Of a stretch of 64,000 bases of DNA, positions 17,457-26,221 are shown piece after piece. Every line of letters starts with the position of its first letter. Positions within the stretch are counted from its first letter, which is position 1. The notes beneath the pieces are model-generated. The model saw only the letters and a list, made by a program, of their open reading frames with translations, was not told where the DNA came from and did not search any database. Position numbers and translations under genes: made by a program. The DNA lies in contig OZ244979.1 in the NCBI GenBank assembly GCA_965223095.1, forward strand, positions 2,356,001 through 2,420,000, read 5' to 3'. Source of the stretch: J054 sp965223095. Its GTDB lineage: Bacteria > Pseudomonadota > Gammaproteobacteria > Steroidobacterales > GCA-2729495.

Positions 17457-18596
17457 ATGGCTAAGCTCAAACTCAGTTATCCCGTCTTTCGGCACGCTCC
17501 CGCTGTAACCTGCGGCGCTGGCGCGCTGCGCGCCGTGGGCAGCCTGGCGGACCTAGAGCAGACCGCGTTTTTGACCAGTGGGCACGCGGCGGTCCACGAG
17601 GCGCTGGGCGTGGCATTGATGAAGTCCAAGCAATCTTGGCCACCGCTCCTATGGCACCAGAAGCCGGCTGGTGAGCCAGTGGCAGAGGCCGTTGCGGCGG
17701 CCGCCGAGTTTATTTCGGCGGCTCGTCCGAAGCGTCTGGTTATCGTCGGCGGCGGATCAGTCCTGGATTGGGCACGGCTTGCCTGCCTGCGGTCAATGGG
17801 CCTACTGGATTTGGCCACCGGGAAGCTAATGGATAGCCCATCGGCCCCGGAGCGGCCGGCGCTGGTATTGGCACCGACCACGCCCGCCACCGGAGCCGAA
17901 GCCGGCGACGTCGCCGTTTACCAGTTGGCTGACGGGCGCAAAACTGCGGTGGTATCGCCCTTGCTGATGGCGGATCAAGTCATTTTAGACGGCAACTGTT
18001 TGCAGGCCATGGCTAAGCCGCAGCTTGCCGCCTCTCTCTGCGATGCCTTAAGTCATGCTCTGGAGGCGAATTTGTCCCTAGTGCCCCTGCGGCTGGGCAA
18101 GGAAGCGGGGCTGAGCTGTTTGCGCATCATCACTAACAGCTATGCCCAAGAGCCGTCCTCTAGTCAGCGTCAGGCCTTTATGGAAGCGGGGTTTTTGGGT
18201 GGTATTGCGGCGGCGAATTGTTCCGTGGGCATTGTGCACGCCTTTGCCCACAGTATGGCAGTGCGGGGCTTATCCCATGCCCTGGGCAATGCTTGCGCAC
18301 TGCCCGCGGGATTGATGTTCAACGCTGACACAGCCGCCATGTCGCACTTGCTAAAGGATTTGCAACTCCATGATGTTGTCGCGCTGTTAGATTGTATTCA
18401 GCCGATTATTAATGATGCCTTGCCAAGCGTGCAGGCGCAGGCTTCGCTAAAGGGGCTCGGCGACGCCGCCGTTCGTGGGGAGGTAGCACAGTACATGCTC
18501 AGTGATGTGGCCATCAGGTCAAATCCCCGTCGACCGGAACTGGCCGACCTGGAGCAGTTTTTGTCGTCGGTCGTTGAGACGGTTGCTGGACATTGA
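17457..18596 (+). CDS. Iron-containing (group III) alcohol dehydrogenase family protein
   Basis: About 379 residues with the Fe-ADH/dehydroquinate-synthase-like fold. The NAD(P)-binding GGGSVLDWARL and the TTPATGAEAG segment are present. Metal ligands are visible in DALSHALEA and GIVHAFAHSM (one Asp and three His in the usual positions). It would interconvert an aldehyde and an alcohol, or act on a related polyol. The ATG at 17457 is preferred to the upstream GTG. An extended -10-like sequence (TGCTAGAAT, 17431-17439) lies just ahead. The stop overlaps the next gene as TTGA, so the two are coupled. Confidence 0.85.
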   Translation: MAKLKLSYPVFRHAPAVTCGAGALRAVGSLADLEQTAFLTSGHAAVHEALGVALMKSKQSWPPLLWHQKPAGEPVAEAVAAAAEFISAARPKRLVIVGGGSVLDWARLACLRSMGLLDLATGKLMDSPSAPERPALVLAPTTPATGAEAGDVAVYQLADGRKTAVVSPLLMADQVILDGNCLQAMAKPQLAASLCDALSHALEANLSLVPLRLGKEAGLSCLRIITNSYAQEPSSSQRQAFMEAGFLGGIAAANCSVGIVHAFAHSMAVRGLSHALGNACALPAGLMFNADTAAMSHLLKDLQLHDVVALLDCIQPIINDALPSVQAQASLKGLGDAAVRGEVAQYMLSDVAIRSNPRRPELADLEQFLSSVVETVAGH

Positions 18597-20020
18597 GGGG
18601 GCACTTTCTCGACTGGCTCGAATCGGCTGCTGGGCACGGCCTGGCCGTTGCGGATGATGAACGCGAACTCAACTACGCCGATCTAATTTCCAGCGCGCAA
18701 CTTATCGCGCGCGCGGCGCGCAGCGAGTACGGTGCGGGTCGCTATGTCCTATTGCCTGCTGAACGCGATGTAGATTTTTTGCGCGCCCTCTGCGCCATCA
18801 GCTACAGCGGCAACATTCCCGTGCCCATTGATCCGCAAGCCCCGGCAGTGAGCATCGAAAATCTTGGCAGGACCTGTGGGGATTGGGTGCTTTGGTCCAA
18901 GGCGTTGGCGGCGGATGAATCAGCCGCTGCCCTGGATGCCCGGGACCCCAATTTGCCCGCCCTGATTCTATTTACATCAGGCACTAGCGGGATGCCGAAA
19001 GCTGTCGTCATTTCGCAAGCCAATTTGGCGCATTCTGCCGGCGCGATTTCCCGCTACTTAAACTACCGCGAGAATCCGTCCGCAGCCGTCGTGTTGCCGT
19101 TGCACTACAGCTATGCCTTGCTATCGCAAATTTTTTGTATGTTGAGTGTTGGGGGGCTGAGCCGCATCTTCGCGAGTTTCCGCAATCCGCTGAAATTCGC
19201 CAAGCAAGTTGATGCACTCAAACTGCAGACGTTTTGTGGTGTGCCATCGACTTATCAAGCGCTGTGCTTGGTTCGCCGCATGGCGGAATTTGAAATGCCG
19301 ACGGTAAAAACCATTTGCTCAGCCGGCGCGGCCATGGATCGAACTTTATTGCCGGAGATCCGCACAATTTTTCCTGCGGCCCGGTTCTTCGACAACTACG
19401 GTATGACGGAGGCGACACCGCGTATTAGCTATATCGCCGACGACGATCCACGGTTTTCGGAGCCGACCTGCGGCAAAGCCATCGACGGTCTTGAAATTCG
19501 GATTCTTGATGAAAAGACCCACGCAGCTTTGGGTGATGATGAGGTAGGGATTGTCGCGATACGTGGCGGAAATGTTTTTTCCGGCTATCTCAATGACATT
19601 GACGCCACTCAGAAATCCTTTACTGAAGACGGCTTCTTGCTATCGGGAGATTTGGGCCGCTTGCGCGGCGGCTACCTGTATATCGAGGGCCGCAGGGACG
19701 AAGTATTCAATGTTGGGGGCGAGAAAATTTCGCCCCTGGAGATCGAGCGCGAGCTGGCTGAGCATCCGGCCATCGAAGCCGCGGCCGTGAGCTACTTGGA
19801 AGATCCCGCTCGAGGCCTGGTGGTTGCTGCCTATTTGCGGCTCAGAGACGCGATAAATCGCAAAGATTTGAATCAATTCCTGGCCTTACGCTTGCCACCC
19901 GTTAAGATTCCTGCTCGCTATTTCAAAGTCGAGGAATTTCCCCTAACCGGGAACGGTAAACTCCAGCGTGCCCGTCTGTCACCGGACGACGCTGGCTTAG
20001 GTGTCGAGGAACTCGGCTGA
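18593..20020 (+). CDS. AMP-dependent acyl-CoA/acyl-ACP ligase
   Basis: An adenylate-forming enzyme of 475 residues. The core motifs are FTSGTSGMPKAVVIS (P-loop-like A3), NYGMTEATPR (A5), SGDLGRL (A7) and EGRRDEVFNVGGEKISPLEIE (A8). GNGKLQR supplies the catalytic Lys near the C-terminus. It would activate a carboxylic acid as an adenylate and load it onto CoA or, given the neighbouring ACP gene, onto ACP. The start is TTG, overlapping the alcohol dehydrogenase stop. The substrate is unknown. Confidence 0.85.
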   Translation: MRGHFLDWLESAAGHGLAVADDERELNYADLISSAQLIARAARSEYGAGRYVLLPAERDVDFLRALCAISYSGNIPVPIDPQAPAVSIENLGRTCGDWVLWSKALAADESAAALDARDPNLPALILFTSGTSGMPKAVVISQANLAHSAGAISRYLNYRENPSAAVVLPLHYSYALLSQIFCMLSVGGLSRIFASFRNPLKFAKQVDALKLQTFCGVPSTYQALCLVRRMAEFEMPTVKTICSAGAAMDRTLLPEIRTIFPAARFFDNYGMTEATPRISYIADDDPRFSEPTCGKAIDGLEIRILDEKTHAALGDDEVGIVAIRGGNVFSGYLNDIDATQKSFTEDGFLLSGDLGRLRGGYLYIEGRRDEVFNVGGEKISPLEIERELAEHPAIEAAAVSYLEDPARGLVVAAYLRLRDAINRKDLNQFLALRLPPVKIPARYFKVEEFPLTGNGKLQRARLSPDDAGLGVEELG

Positions 20021-20040
20021 GTATGAATTCTTGCTGAACT

Positions 20041-21138
20041 ATGACCGAATTGGACCCACAAGAGCTGTTCATTGACGGTGCTGAGCCCTACGGCCTAGAT
20101 GCCACGACGAAGCAGGCCTATCTCATGGATCAGCTCGCCGCGTTACGGGATTTTCACCGCGCCAGGTGTGCCGGCTATGCGCAGCTATTGGCGGATTGGG
20201 AGACAGACCATTTCCAAGCGGGCGAGCGCATCGAGGATTATCCGTTTATTCCTGTTTCCGTGTTCAAAGAGTATGAATTGAAATCCAGCGACCAAGATTT
20301 GGCGGTGGTGAAATCCTCCGGGACAACATCGCAACAGTCCTCCAAGATATTCACAGACAAGGCCAGCCGTAAACGACAAGCCCGTTCGGCCAATGCCATC
20401 TTGGCTGATTTCATTGGTGCGCAGCGGCGGCCCTATTTGGTTTTTGATTTGGAGTCTACCGTTCGCGGTACACAAGCCTTTAGCGCTCGCGGTGCCGCGA
20501 TTATGGCCTTGGCCCATATGGCATCGGAGTTTCATTTCGTCATGCGTGAAGGGCCCGCCGGCTTAGAGCTGGATGAACCCGCCTTGCGCAAGGCCATTGA
20601 CGTCATTGGTGATCAAGCGTTTATCGCCTATGGGTTCACCTTCATTCTGTATCAAGCGCATCAGCAAATGCAGAAACTAGATTTGCCGCCGGCCCATCCC
20701 GATTCAGTTTTCTTGCACAGCGGCGGCTGGAAGAAACTGGTTGACCTGGCCGTGGATAAACCGATCTTTAATGCCACGGTGGCCAAGCCTTGGCAATTGC
20801 CGGCCCAGCAAGTGGTGGATTTTTACGGCGCCGTTGAGCAAATCGGTATGCCTTACCCCGACTGCAGTGCGGGCTTTAAGCATGTGCCTTATTGGGCGGA
20901 TGTCATTACGCGGCAAGCGGACAGTTTGGCGCCGACAAAAATTGGCGAAGCCGGGCTCATCCAGTTACTTAGTTGCTTGCCCCTGTCAGCGCCTAACCAC
21001 AGTGTGCTGACGGAGGATTTGGGCCGGATCGCTATGCTGGACGGCTGCAGCTGTGGCCGCTCGGGTAAGGCCTTTACCTTTGAAGGTCGCGCGCCGCGCT
21101 CGGAAATTCGAGGATGCAGTGATGTTGCCCGGCGTTGA
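20041..21138 (+). CDS. LuxE-like acyl-protein synthetase
   Basis: A 365-residue protein of the LuxE family (acyl-protein synthetase, a relative of PaaK and other adenylating enzymes). The adenylation motif KSSGTTSQQS is at 91-100, the N-terminal DYPFIPVSVFKEYEL block is characteristic, and the C-terminus CSCGRSGKAF plus GRAPRSEIRGCSD is the expected LuxE ending. In lux operons LuxE activates a fatty acid and passes it to the LuxC reductase. Here LuxC follows immediately, overlapping by 17 bases, which supports the same partnership. There are no luxA/B genes, so the product is not light. Confidence 0.88.
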   Translation: MTELDPQELFIDGAEPYGLDATTKQAYLMDQLAALRDFHRARCAGYAQLLADWETDHFQAGERIEDYPFIPVSVFKEYELKSSDQDLAVVKSSGTTSQQSSKIFTDKASRKRQARSANAILADFIGAQRRPYLVFDLESTVRGTQAFSARGAAIMALAHMASEFHFVMREGPAGLELDEPALRKAIDVIGDQAFIAYGFTFILYQAHQQMQKLDLPPAHPDSVFLHSGGWKKLVDLAVDKPIFNATVAKPWQLPAQQVVDFYGAVEQIGMPYPDCSAGFKHVPYWADVITRQADSLAPTKIGEAGLIQLLSCLPLSAPNHSVLTEDLGRIAMLDGCSCGRSGKAFTFEGRAPRSEIRGCSDVARR

Positions 21139-22390
21139 CCTCAAATGGCCGGCGAATGGGGGCGAAGATCTTGAGGGGGTCCTCGAAAAATTTGCCTTGC
21201 CGCCTAGCGCCCAGACGAGCTTCACCGCGCGTTTGGAAGCCCTAACGGGTCTCTCGAATGCAATTTTGGCCGGTGACGCCGGGCTGCGCGCCGCGGTGCC
21301 GGTGGAAGGCTTGGCTTTTTTGAGCGCCTTTTTGCGTGAGGACAACCTGCGCAGTTTACTGGGACGTGAAGTGGCTGACTTGCGCGCTTTGGAGCAGTTC
21401 ACGCGCATTGGTTCGCGTAAGAGTTTGCGCGTCGTGCCCCGCGGTTTGGTGTGCCATTGGGTTGCCGGCAATGTGCCCCTGCTGGCGGTATTTTCATGGG
21501 CCATCAGTGCGGCCCTGGGGAATCGAAACGTGCTGCGCTTGAGTTCGCGCCAGGGTGATGTGATGTCGCCTTTGCTGGCGGCCGTGGCTTGCGCCGGTGA
21601 GGCGGGCCGCGAAATGGCCGAGGAAACCTTGGTGGTTTCCTTCGATCGTGAAAATACCGCGGCCCATGAGAGTTTGAGTCGCCTGGCCGATGCGCGCATT
21701 GCCTGGGGTGGTCGTGAGGCCGTGGACGCTATTCGTGATTTGCCGGCCGACTGGGATTGCCAGGACATCGTATTTGGTCCCCGTGCCAGCATGGCGGTGA
21801 TCGATCCCGCGCAAATTTCCGCATCCGCTATCGGTCGACTAGCAACAGATGCGGCTGTTTTCGATCAATTGGCGTGTAGCTCGCCGCAATGTATTTTTGT
21901 TCGCGGCGCAGTGGGCGATGCCGGCTTCGACGAGTTTGTCAGCGACTACTCACAGGCCTTCGCCCAGCAAAGCGCTAGTTTTGTTCGGCACGATTTAGAT
22001 TTTGCGGAGACGTTTCAAATTAGTTTGGATCGTGCCAGGGCGGTGCTCGATGGGGGCCGGCTACGGCGCGATGCTGAGACCCAGTGGACGGTGGCGGTCT
22101 TGAACGAGCCGAACGATAACATCGAGTGTTCCAATCGCTTTGTGCAAATTATTCCCTACGCTGATTTGTCGGAGATCTATTCGCATATACCCCGCAACGT
22201 GCAAACCTGTATCTTGCAGTTGGCGTCGGCAGATGCCGAGAAGTTTAGCGAGGCCGCCGCCCATTTCGGAGTTTGCCGATTTCCGGCCCCAGGGGAGGGT
22301 AATCATTTTGAGAATCCCTGGGATGGCGTGGGGCTGGTGTCAAGATTGACACGGACGGTCATGCGCACCGAAGCTGCGAACAAGCGTTGA
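21122..22390 (+). CDS. LuxC-like acyl-CoA/acyl-protein reductase
   Basis: About 422 residues of the LuxC family (aldehyde-dehydrogenase superfamily), which reduces an acyl thioester to the aldehyde with NADPH. The HWVAGNVP block is at about 112-119, LRLSSRQGD follows, and the catalytic cysteine is in LACSSPQ (about residue 252), matching the position used to form the acyl-enzyme in lux systems. The ATG at 21122 is chosen because it follows a GAGG site and overlaps luxE by 17 bases. A longer frame adds sequence that merely shadows luxE. Confidence 0.88.
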   Translation: MLPGVDLKWPANGGEDLEGVLEKFALPPSAQTSFTARLEALTGLSNAILAGDAGLRAAVPVEGLAFLSAFLREDNLRSLLGREVADLRALEQFTRIGSRKSLRVVPRGLVCHWVAGNVPLLAVFSWAISAALGNRNVLRLSSRQGDVMSPLLAAVACAGEAGREMAEETLVVSFDRENTAAHESLSRLADARIAWGGREAVDAIRDLPADWDCQDIVFGPRASMAVIDPAQISASAIGRLATDAAVFDQLACSSPQCIFVRGAVGDAGFDEFVSDYSQAFAQQSASFVRHDLDFAETFQISLDRARAVLDGGRLRRDAETQWTVAVLNEPNDNIECSNRFVQIIPYADLSEIYSHIPRNVQTCILQLASADAEKFSEAAAHFGVCRFPAPGEGNHFENPWDGVGLVSRLTRTVMRTEAANKR

Positions 22391-22417
22391 TTGCATTTTG
22401 AGTAACTAGGTAGGTTT

Positions 22418-22663
22418 ATGAGCGATATTTCAGATAAGTTGAAGGACTTGATGGCTGATCTCTTCAAGTGTGAAGTGAGCGAGCTAAGCGACGATACGGG
22501 TCCCGGAGATATCAATGGCTGGGATTCGCTCGGTCACGTGGCGCTGATGGCGGAAATTCAGACGCGCTTTGGTACTCACGTGCCGGTAGAGGATGCCATT
22601 GAAGTTGAATCCATCACCGATATCGTCGCCATTCTTGAGCGCTTGCAGGAGTCGCCTGAGTGA
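22418..22663 (+). CDS. Second acyl carrier protein
   Basis: An 81-residue carrier protein with the phosphopantetheine site in NGWDSLGHV (Ser37). The rest is the usual acidic four-helix pattern. It is shorter and clearly different from the ACP at 8.2-8.5 kb. It lies between the LuxC-like reductase and an SDR, so the acyl chain handled by the LuxE/LuxC pair may be carried on this ACP. Its stop overlaps the next gene (GTGA). Confidence 0.9.
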   Translation: MSDISDKLKDLMADLFKCEVSELSDDTGPGDINGWDSLGHVALMAEIQTRFGTHVPVEDAIEVESITDIVAILERLQESPE

Positions 22664-23418
22664 AGGTAGATGGTGCTCGCATTCTCATTACCGGTGGCGC
22701 ATCGGGCATCGGTCTACACAGTGCTCGGCAGCTGGTTGCTAACGGCGCTAGAACTTGGTGTATCGACCGCGATGACGACGCGCTCGGCAATGCGCGTGAA
22801 TTGACTGCCGCGGATGAATTCGCACCGGCGTTTATTTCGGCTGATGTTGGTTTGCCGGATGAAGTCGAACGCGCCGTGACCGATATGATGGCTGCCGCGG
22901 GTGGCATCGATGTGCTGATCAACAATGCAGCTGTGCTGCGTGACCAGACCTTGGTCTCTAAGTTAGGCAAGAATATCCGTCGACATTCGCTGGAGGATTG
23001 GCAAGAAACGCTAAATAGCAATTTGACGGGTTCCTTTTTGATGGCGCGAGCAGTAGCTGCACAGATGATTCGCACCAAGTCCCGGGGTTTAATCATCAAC
23101 ACCTCATCCGTGGTGCGGCCGGGCAACCCAGGTCAGAGTGCTTATGCGGCCACCAAGGCCGCCATTGATTCATTAACGGTGACCTGGGCCAGTGAGTTAG
23201 CACCCTACCGCATTCGAGTTGCCGCCCTGTCACCGGGTTTTGTAGAAACAGGCATGACGGCTAACATACCGTCACTGTTTTTGGATCAAATCAAGGCCGA
23301 ATCGCCCGTGGGCCGCTATGGCAACTTGGATGAATTTGCCCACGGCTTACAATTTATCATCGAGAATGAGTATTTCGCGGGACGCGTGCTAGATCTGGAT
23401 GGCGGTCTGCGATTCTGA
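22660..23418 (+). CDS. Short-chain dehydrogenase/reductase
   Basis: A classical SDR of 252 residues. The NAD(P)-binding TGGASGIG is at about 11-18, INNAA follows, and the catalytic Ser-Tyr-Lys set is in NTSSV with YAATKA. The end GRVLDLDGGLRF is typical. It could reduce a ketoacyl-ACP (FabG-like) or an aldehyde. The GTG start overlaps the ACP stop, which supports a substrate carried on that ACP. An insertion between the INNAA block and the catalytic Ser (LVSKLGKNIRRHS) is longer than in FabG. Confidence 0.87.
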   Translation: MKVDGARILITGGASGIGLHSARQLVANGARTWCIDRDDDALGNARELTAADEFAPAFISADVGLPDEVERAVTDMMAAAGGIDVLINNAAVLRDQTLVSKLGKNIRRHSLEDWQETLNSNLTGSFLMARAVAAQMIRTKSRGLIINTSSVVRPGNPGQSAYAATKAAIDSLTVTWASELAPYRIRVAALSPGFVETGMTANIPSLFLDQIKAESPVGRYGNLDEFAHGLQFIIENEYFAGRVLDLDGGLRF

Positions 23419-23471
23419 TCACGGCCCAATGGCCGCGGTCCAACGGCCAGGAAGTAGGGGGGTAAGCTGCT

Positions 23472-24584
23472 GTGGTCACTGATGCGCCGGTCCCTGAAAA
23501 AGGGCCTAGGGGTTTTATCGGCTATGCGGAGACCTTGGAGGACGAGGTCTACGATTTTCAAGTTTTGGCCTACCCCCATCGAACACCAGCGCTTATTTTG
23601 CCGAACTGGCGTTGGATGTTCGTTGAATCTGCGCGCAGGCTGGCTAGTCAGCCTTGGGTTTGGATGTACCGCAAGGCTCAGCACATCGTGGCTCATCAGG
23701 GCGCCATCCCCGTGCAATTAAAGTTGGGCGACCGCGAGCATTTGACTGGATGGTTTGTTGAGACCATGGCGGCGGAAGAGATTCGTGGCTCGCCCATCGG
23801 CCCAATGGTGATTAAAAAGGCCCTCGACGAGCTGCCCTTCAATTTATCCTTGGGGCAAACCGAGCAAATGCGCCAATTGCAATACGCCATGGGTTGGCAA
23901 AAGGTAAAAGATCTCAATACCTGGTTGTTTGTTACGGCTTGGGGTATGAATCTGCGCAGTCAGCTACCGCCAATTATTGCGCCATTGGCGGCGCTTGTGT
24001 TGGCAGCCTGGCATAAGCTGCGACTGTCTCGCCGTCAGCGACAATTTCGCGAACAAGGCTGGACGACTGAAATCATTGAATCATTCGATGAATGTCATGA
24101 TGCGCTCTGGAAAGAAGTATCTGCTCAGTTCCCAGTCGCGGTGGTGCGCGATGCCAGTTACTTCAATTGGAAGTACGTGGACAGGCCGCAGGCCGAATTT
24201 ACGCGTATCAACGTGCTGCGAGACGGACAACTGCGCGCTTGCGCAGTTGTCATGATGAAGGCGGCCGATGAGATTTATCAATATCCCCGTGGTTTTATTG
24301 TCGACCTACTGGTCGCACCGCGGGATGCGACCACGGTTTCGGCTCTGCTGGTAGCCGCACTGGATGTCTTAGCGGCACAGTCAGCGGTGACCGTGACCTG
24401 CCTATTAGGGCACGACACGCTGGAACAGTCGCTGAAAGATTTCGGCTTTTTATTCCGCGGCCCACGCCATCAGTTACTGGTATCAAGCGGTGACTTAAGC
24501 AGCGAAGATACCGCCTTACTGCTGGATCCATCAGCCTGGTTGGTGAGCATGGGCGATTCCGACGTAGATGCCTACGCCGGCTAG
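23472..24584 (+). CDS. GNAT-like acyltransferase, uncharacterised
   Basis: A 370-residue protein that I recognise only loosely as GNAT-like. The N-terminal half has GSPIGPMVIKKAL in the place of an acyl-CoA-binding loop. A hydrophobic helix (PPIIAPLAALVLAAW, about residue 170) divides the two halves. The C-terminal half has FNWKYVDRP, a segment seen in GNAT-fold proteins of polysaccharide loci, followed by FIVDLLVAP and SLKDFGFLFR. A strong AGGGGGG ribosome site precedes the GTG start. It may add the product of the LuxE/LuxC/ACP pathway to a sugar. The function is not established. Confidence 0.6.
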   Translation: MVTDAPVPEKGPRGFIGYAETLEDEVYDFQVLAYPHRTPALILPNWRWMFVESARRLASQPWVWMYRKAQHIVAHQGAIPVQLKLGDREHLTGWFVETMAAEEIRGSPIGPMVIKKALDELPFNLSLGQTEQMRQLQYAMGWQKVKDLNTWLFVTAWGMNLRSQLPPIIAPLAALVLAAWHKLRLSRRQRQFREQGWTTEIIESFDECHDALWKEVSAQFPVAVVRDASYFNWKYVDRPQAEFTRINVLRDGQLRACAVVMMKAADEIYQYPRGFIVDLLVAPRDATTVSALLVAALDVLAAQSAVTVTCLLGHDTLEQSLKDFGFLFRGPRHQLLVSSGDLSSEDTALLLDPSAWLVSMGDSDVDAYAG

Positions 24585-24622
24585 TCCGTAGGCCGACTGG
24601 GTTCTATATAAAGCGCTCGAAA

Positions 24623-26221
24623 ATGTCCCAGGGAACATCGCCCAGTTGCTTGTCAGATCTGCTGTTTGCCACAGCACAGCGGGTGCCGGAGCGTGTTGCC
24701 GTGAGTCATGCTGGTGGGTCAATTGCTTATGGCGACCTGGCGGAGCAGGTTGCACGGTTAGCCGCGGGTTTAAGCCGCTTGCCCTTGGAAACGGGTGATC
24801 GTGTCGTCGTCTACGCACCCAAATCCATCGATACAGTGGCGCTGATGTTTGCCACAGCCATGGCCGGCCTAATTCTGGTCGTGGCGAATCCCTTGCTGCG
24901 TACGCGCCAAATGAGTCATTTATTGCGCGACAGCGGGGCGCGAATGTTGATTACTTCATCCGGACGGTTCGCGAGCTTGCAACCGGCTCTGGATGAGCTG
25001 CCGAGTATCGATATCGTCTGTTGCCTGGACGGGGCAGACCACGCGGCTCAAGCCAGGGCTAATGGGATTGTGTTCGCCAGTGTCTTGGAGTTGGCTTCGG
25101 CGTGCGTTACCGAACTTGCTCTTCCTGGTGCGCGCGACACTGCTGCCCTTTTTTACACGTCCGGCAGCACCGGCTTGCCGAAAGGCGTGATGGTGTCGCA
25201 TGGCAATTTGGTGGCCGGCGCGCAGGCTGTGACTGGCGTCATTGGCAATGACGGCGATGACCGTCTGTTGGCTTTGCTACCGTTAAGTTTTGATGCGGGG
25301 TTTAGCCAGCTGACCACAGGATTTCTCGGTGGCTCGACGGTGGTCCTTGGAGATCACTTCTTGCCTCGGGATACCTTGGTCGAGGCGAGCCAAAACGGGG
25401 TTACCGGTCTCATTGGCGTACCCCCTTTATGGCAACAATTGGTCACCGCCCAATGGCCGACGGAGTTGTGCGACAGTATGCGGTTTTTTGGGAGTACTGG
25501 CGGTGTGGTCACGGCCGAACTGCTTGATCAGCTTTGCGAACTGATGCCGCGGGCGCGCCCCTACCTGATGTACGGCTTAACCGAGGCTTTTCGTGCCACG
25601 ATCTTGCCGCCCAAGGAGGTCCATCGCCGGACAAACTCCATCGGCTTACCCTTGCCCGGTGCGAAGATACATGTGCTGCGCGCCGATGGCAGTGAGTGTG
25701 ATGTGAATGAAGCTGGGGAGCTCGTGCAGAGCGGCGCGCTGGTGGCTCAAGGTTATTGGAATAACCCAGATGCGACTGCGCGGCGTTTCCGTCCCTTACC
25801 GGCTGAACATCCCGAGGCCGTAGCAGGGGGTATGGCGGTCTGGTCCGGCGATATCGTGAGGCGAGATCAGGATGGTTTTCTTTACTTTTTGCGTCGGGGC
25901 GATGATCTCATCAAGACTTCTGGCTACCGCGTAAGCGCCGCAGAAATCGAAAGCCTGCTGCTGGAATCACCGCTGGTTGCCGAGGCTGTGGTCGTTGGCG
26001 TACCGGACTCGGTCCTTGGCCAAGCTTTGATTGGCTTGTGCGTGCCAAAAAAATCGGCTGAGTGCATCGACGAGTTAATGAGCTATTGTCGAGAGCAGTT
26101 GCCAAGTTATATGGTGCCCCGGGAAATTAGGTTGACGCAGCAAATCCCGCGCGGACTGAACGGGAAATATGATCGAACAGCAGTCCAGGAGATGATGACC
26201 GGCCGAGACCATACGGTATGA
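24623..26221 (+). CDS. Exosortase A system-associated acyl-CoA ligase (AMP-forming)
   Basis: A 532-residue adenylate-forming enzyme of the type found in exosortase-A loci. Motifs are FYTSGSTGLPKGVMVSHGNL (A3), YGLTEAFRAT (A5), WSGDIVRRD (A7), LRRGDDLIKTSGYRVSAAEIE (A8) and GLNGKYDR with the catalytic Lys. It probably activates an amino or carboxylic acid and loads it on the ACP at 8.2 kb or on the decarboxylase partner's product. The stop overlaps the decarboxylase gene as ATGA. No good ribosome site is visible; a TATATA box lies at 24605-24610, so the transcript leader may be very short. Confidence 0.88.
   Translation: MSQGTSPSCLSDLLFATAQRVPERVAVSHAGGSIAYGDLAEQVARLAAGLSRLPLETGDRVVVYAPKSIDTVALMFATAMAGLILVVANPLLRTRQMSHLLRDSGARMLITSSGRFASLQPALDELPSIDIVCCLDGADHAAQARANGIVFASVLELASACVTELALPGARDTAALFYTSGSTGLPKGVMVSHGNLVAGAQAVTGVIGNDGDDRLLALLPLSFDAGFSQLTTGFLGGSTVVLGDHFLPRDTLVEASQNGVTGLIGVPPLWQQLVTAQWPTELCDSMRFFGSTGGVVTAELLDQLCELMPRARPYLMYGLTEAFRATILPPKEVHRRTNSIGLPLPGAKIHVLRADGSECDVNEAGELVQSGALVAQGYWNNPDATARRFRPLPAEHPEAVAGGMAVWSGDIVRRDQDGFLYFLRRGDDLIKTSGYRVSAAEIESLLLESPLVAEAVVVGVPDSVLGQALIGLCVPKKSAECIDELMSYCREQLPSYMVPREIRLTQQIPRGLNGKYDRTAVQEMMTGRDHTV

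Noticed and set aside
20986..21792. A 268-codon open frame on the minus strand
   Set aside because: It is antisense to the LuxC-like gene and is rich in Arg, Ser and Ala in the way of a GC-rich shadow frame.
20041..22390. A bioluminescence operon
   Set aside because: LuxE and LuxC relatives are present but no luxA/luxB luciferase or luxD thioesterase gene is in the window, and the ACP, SDR and polysaccharide context point to another product.
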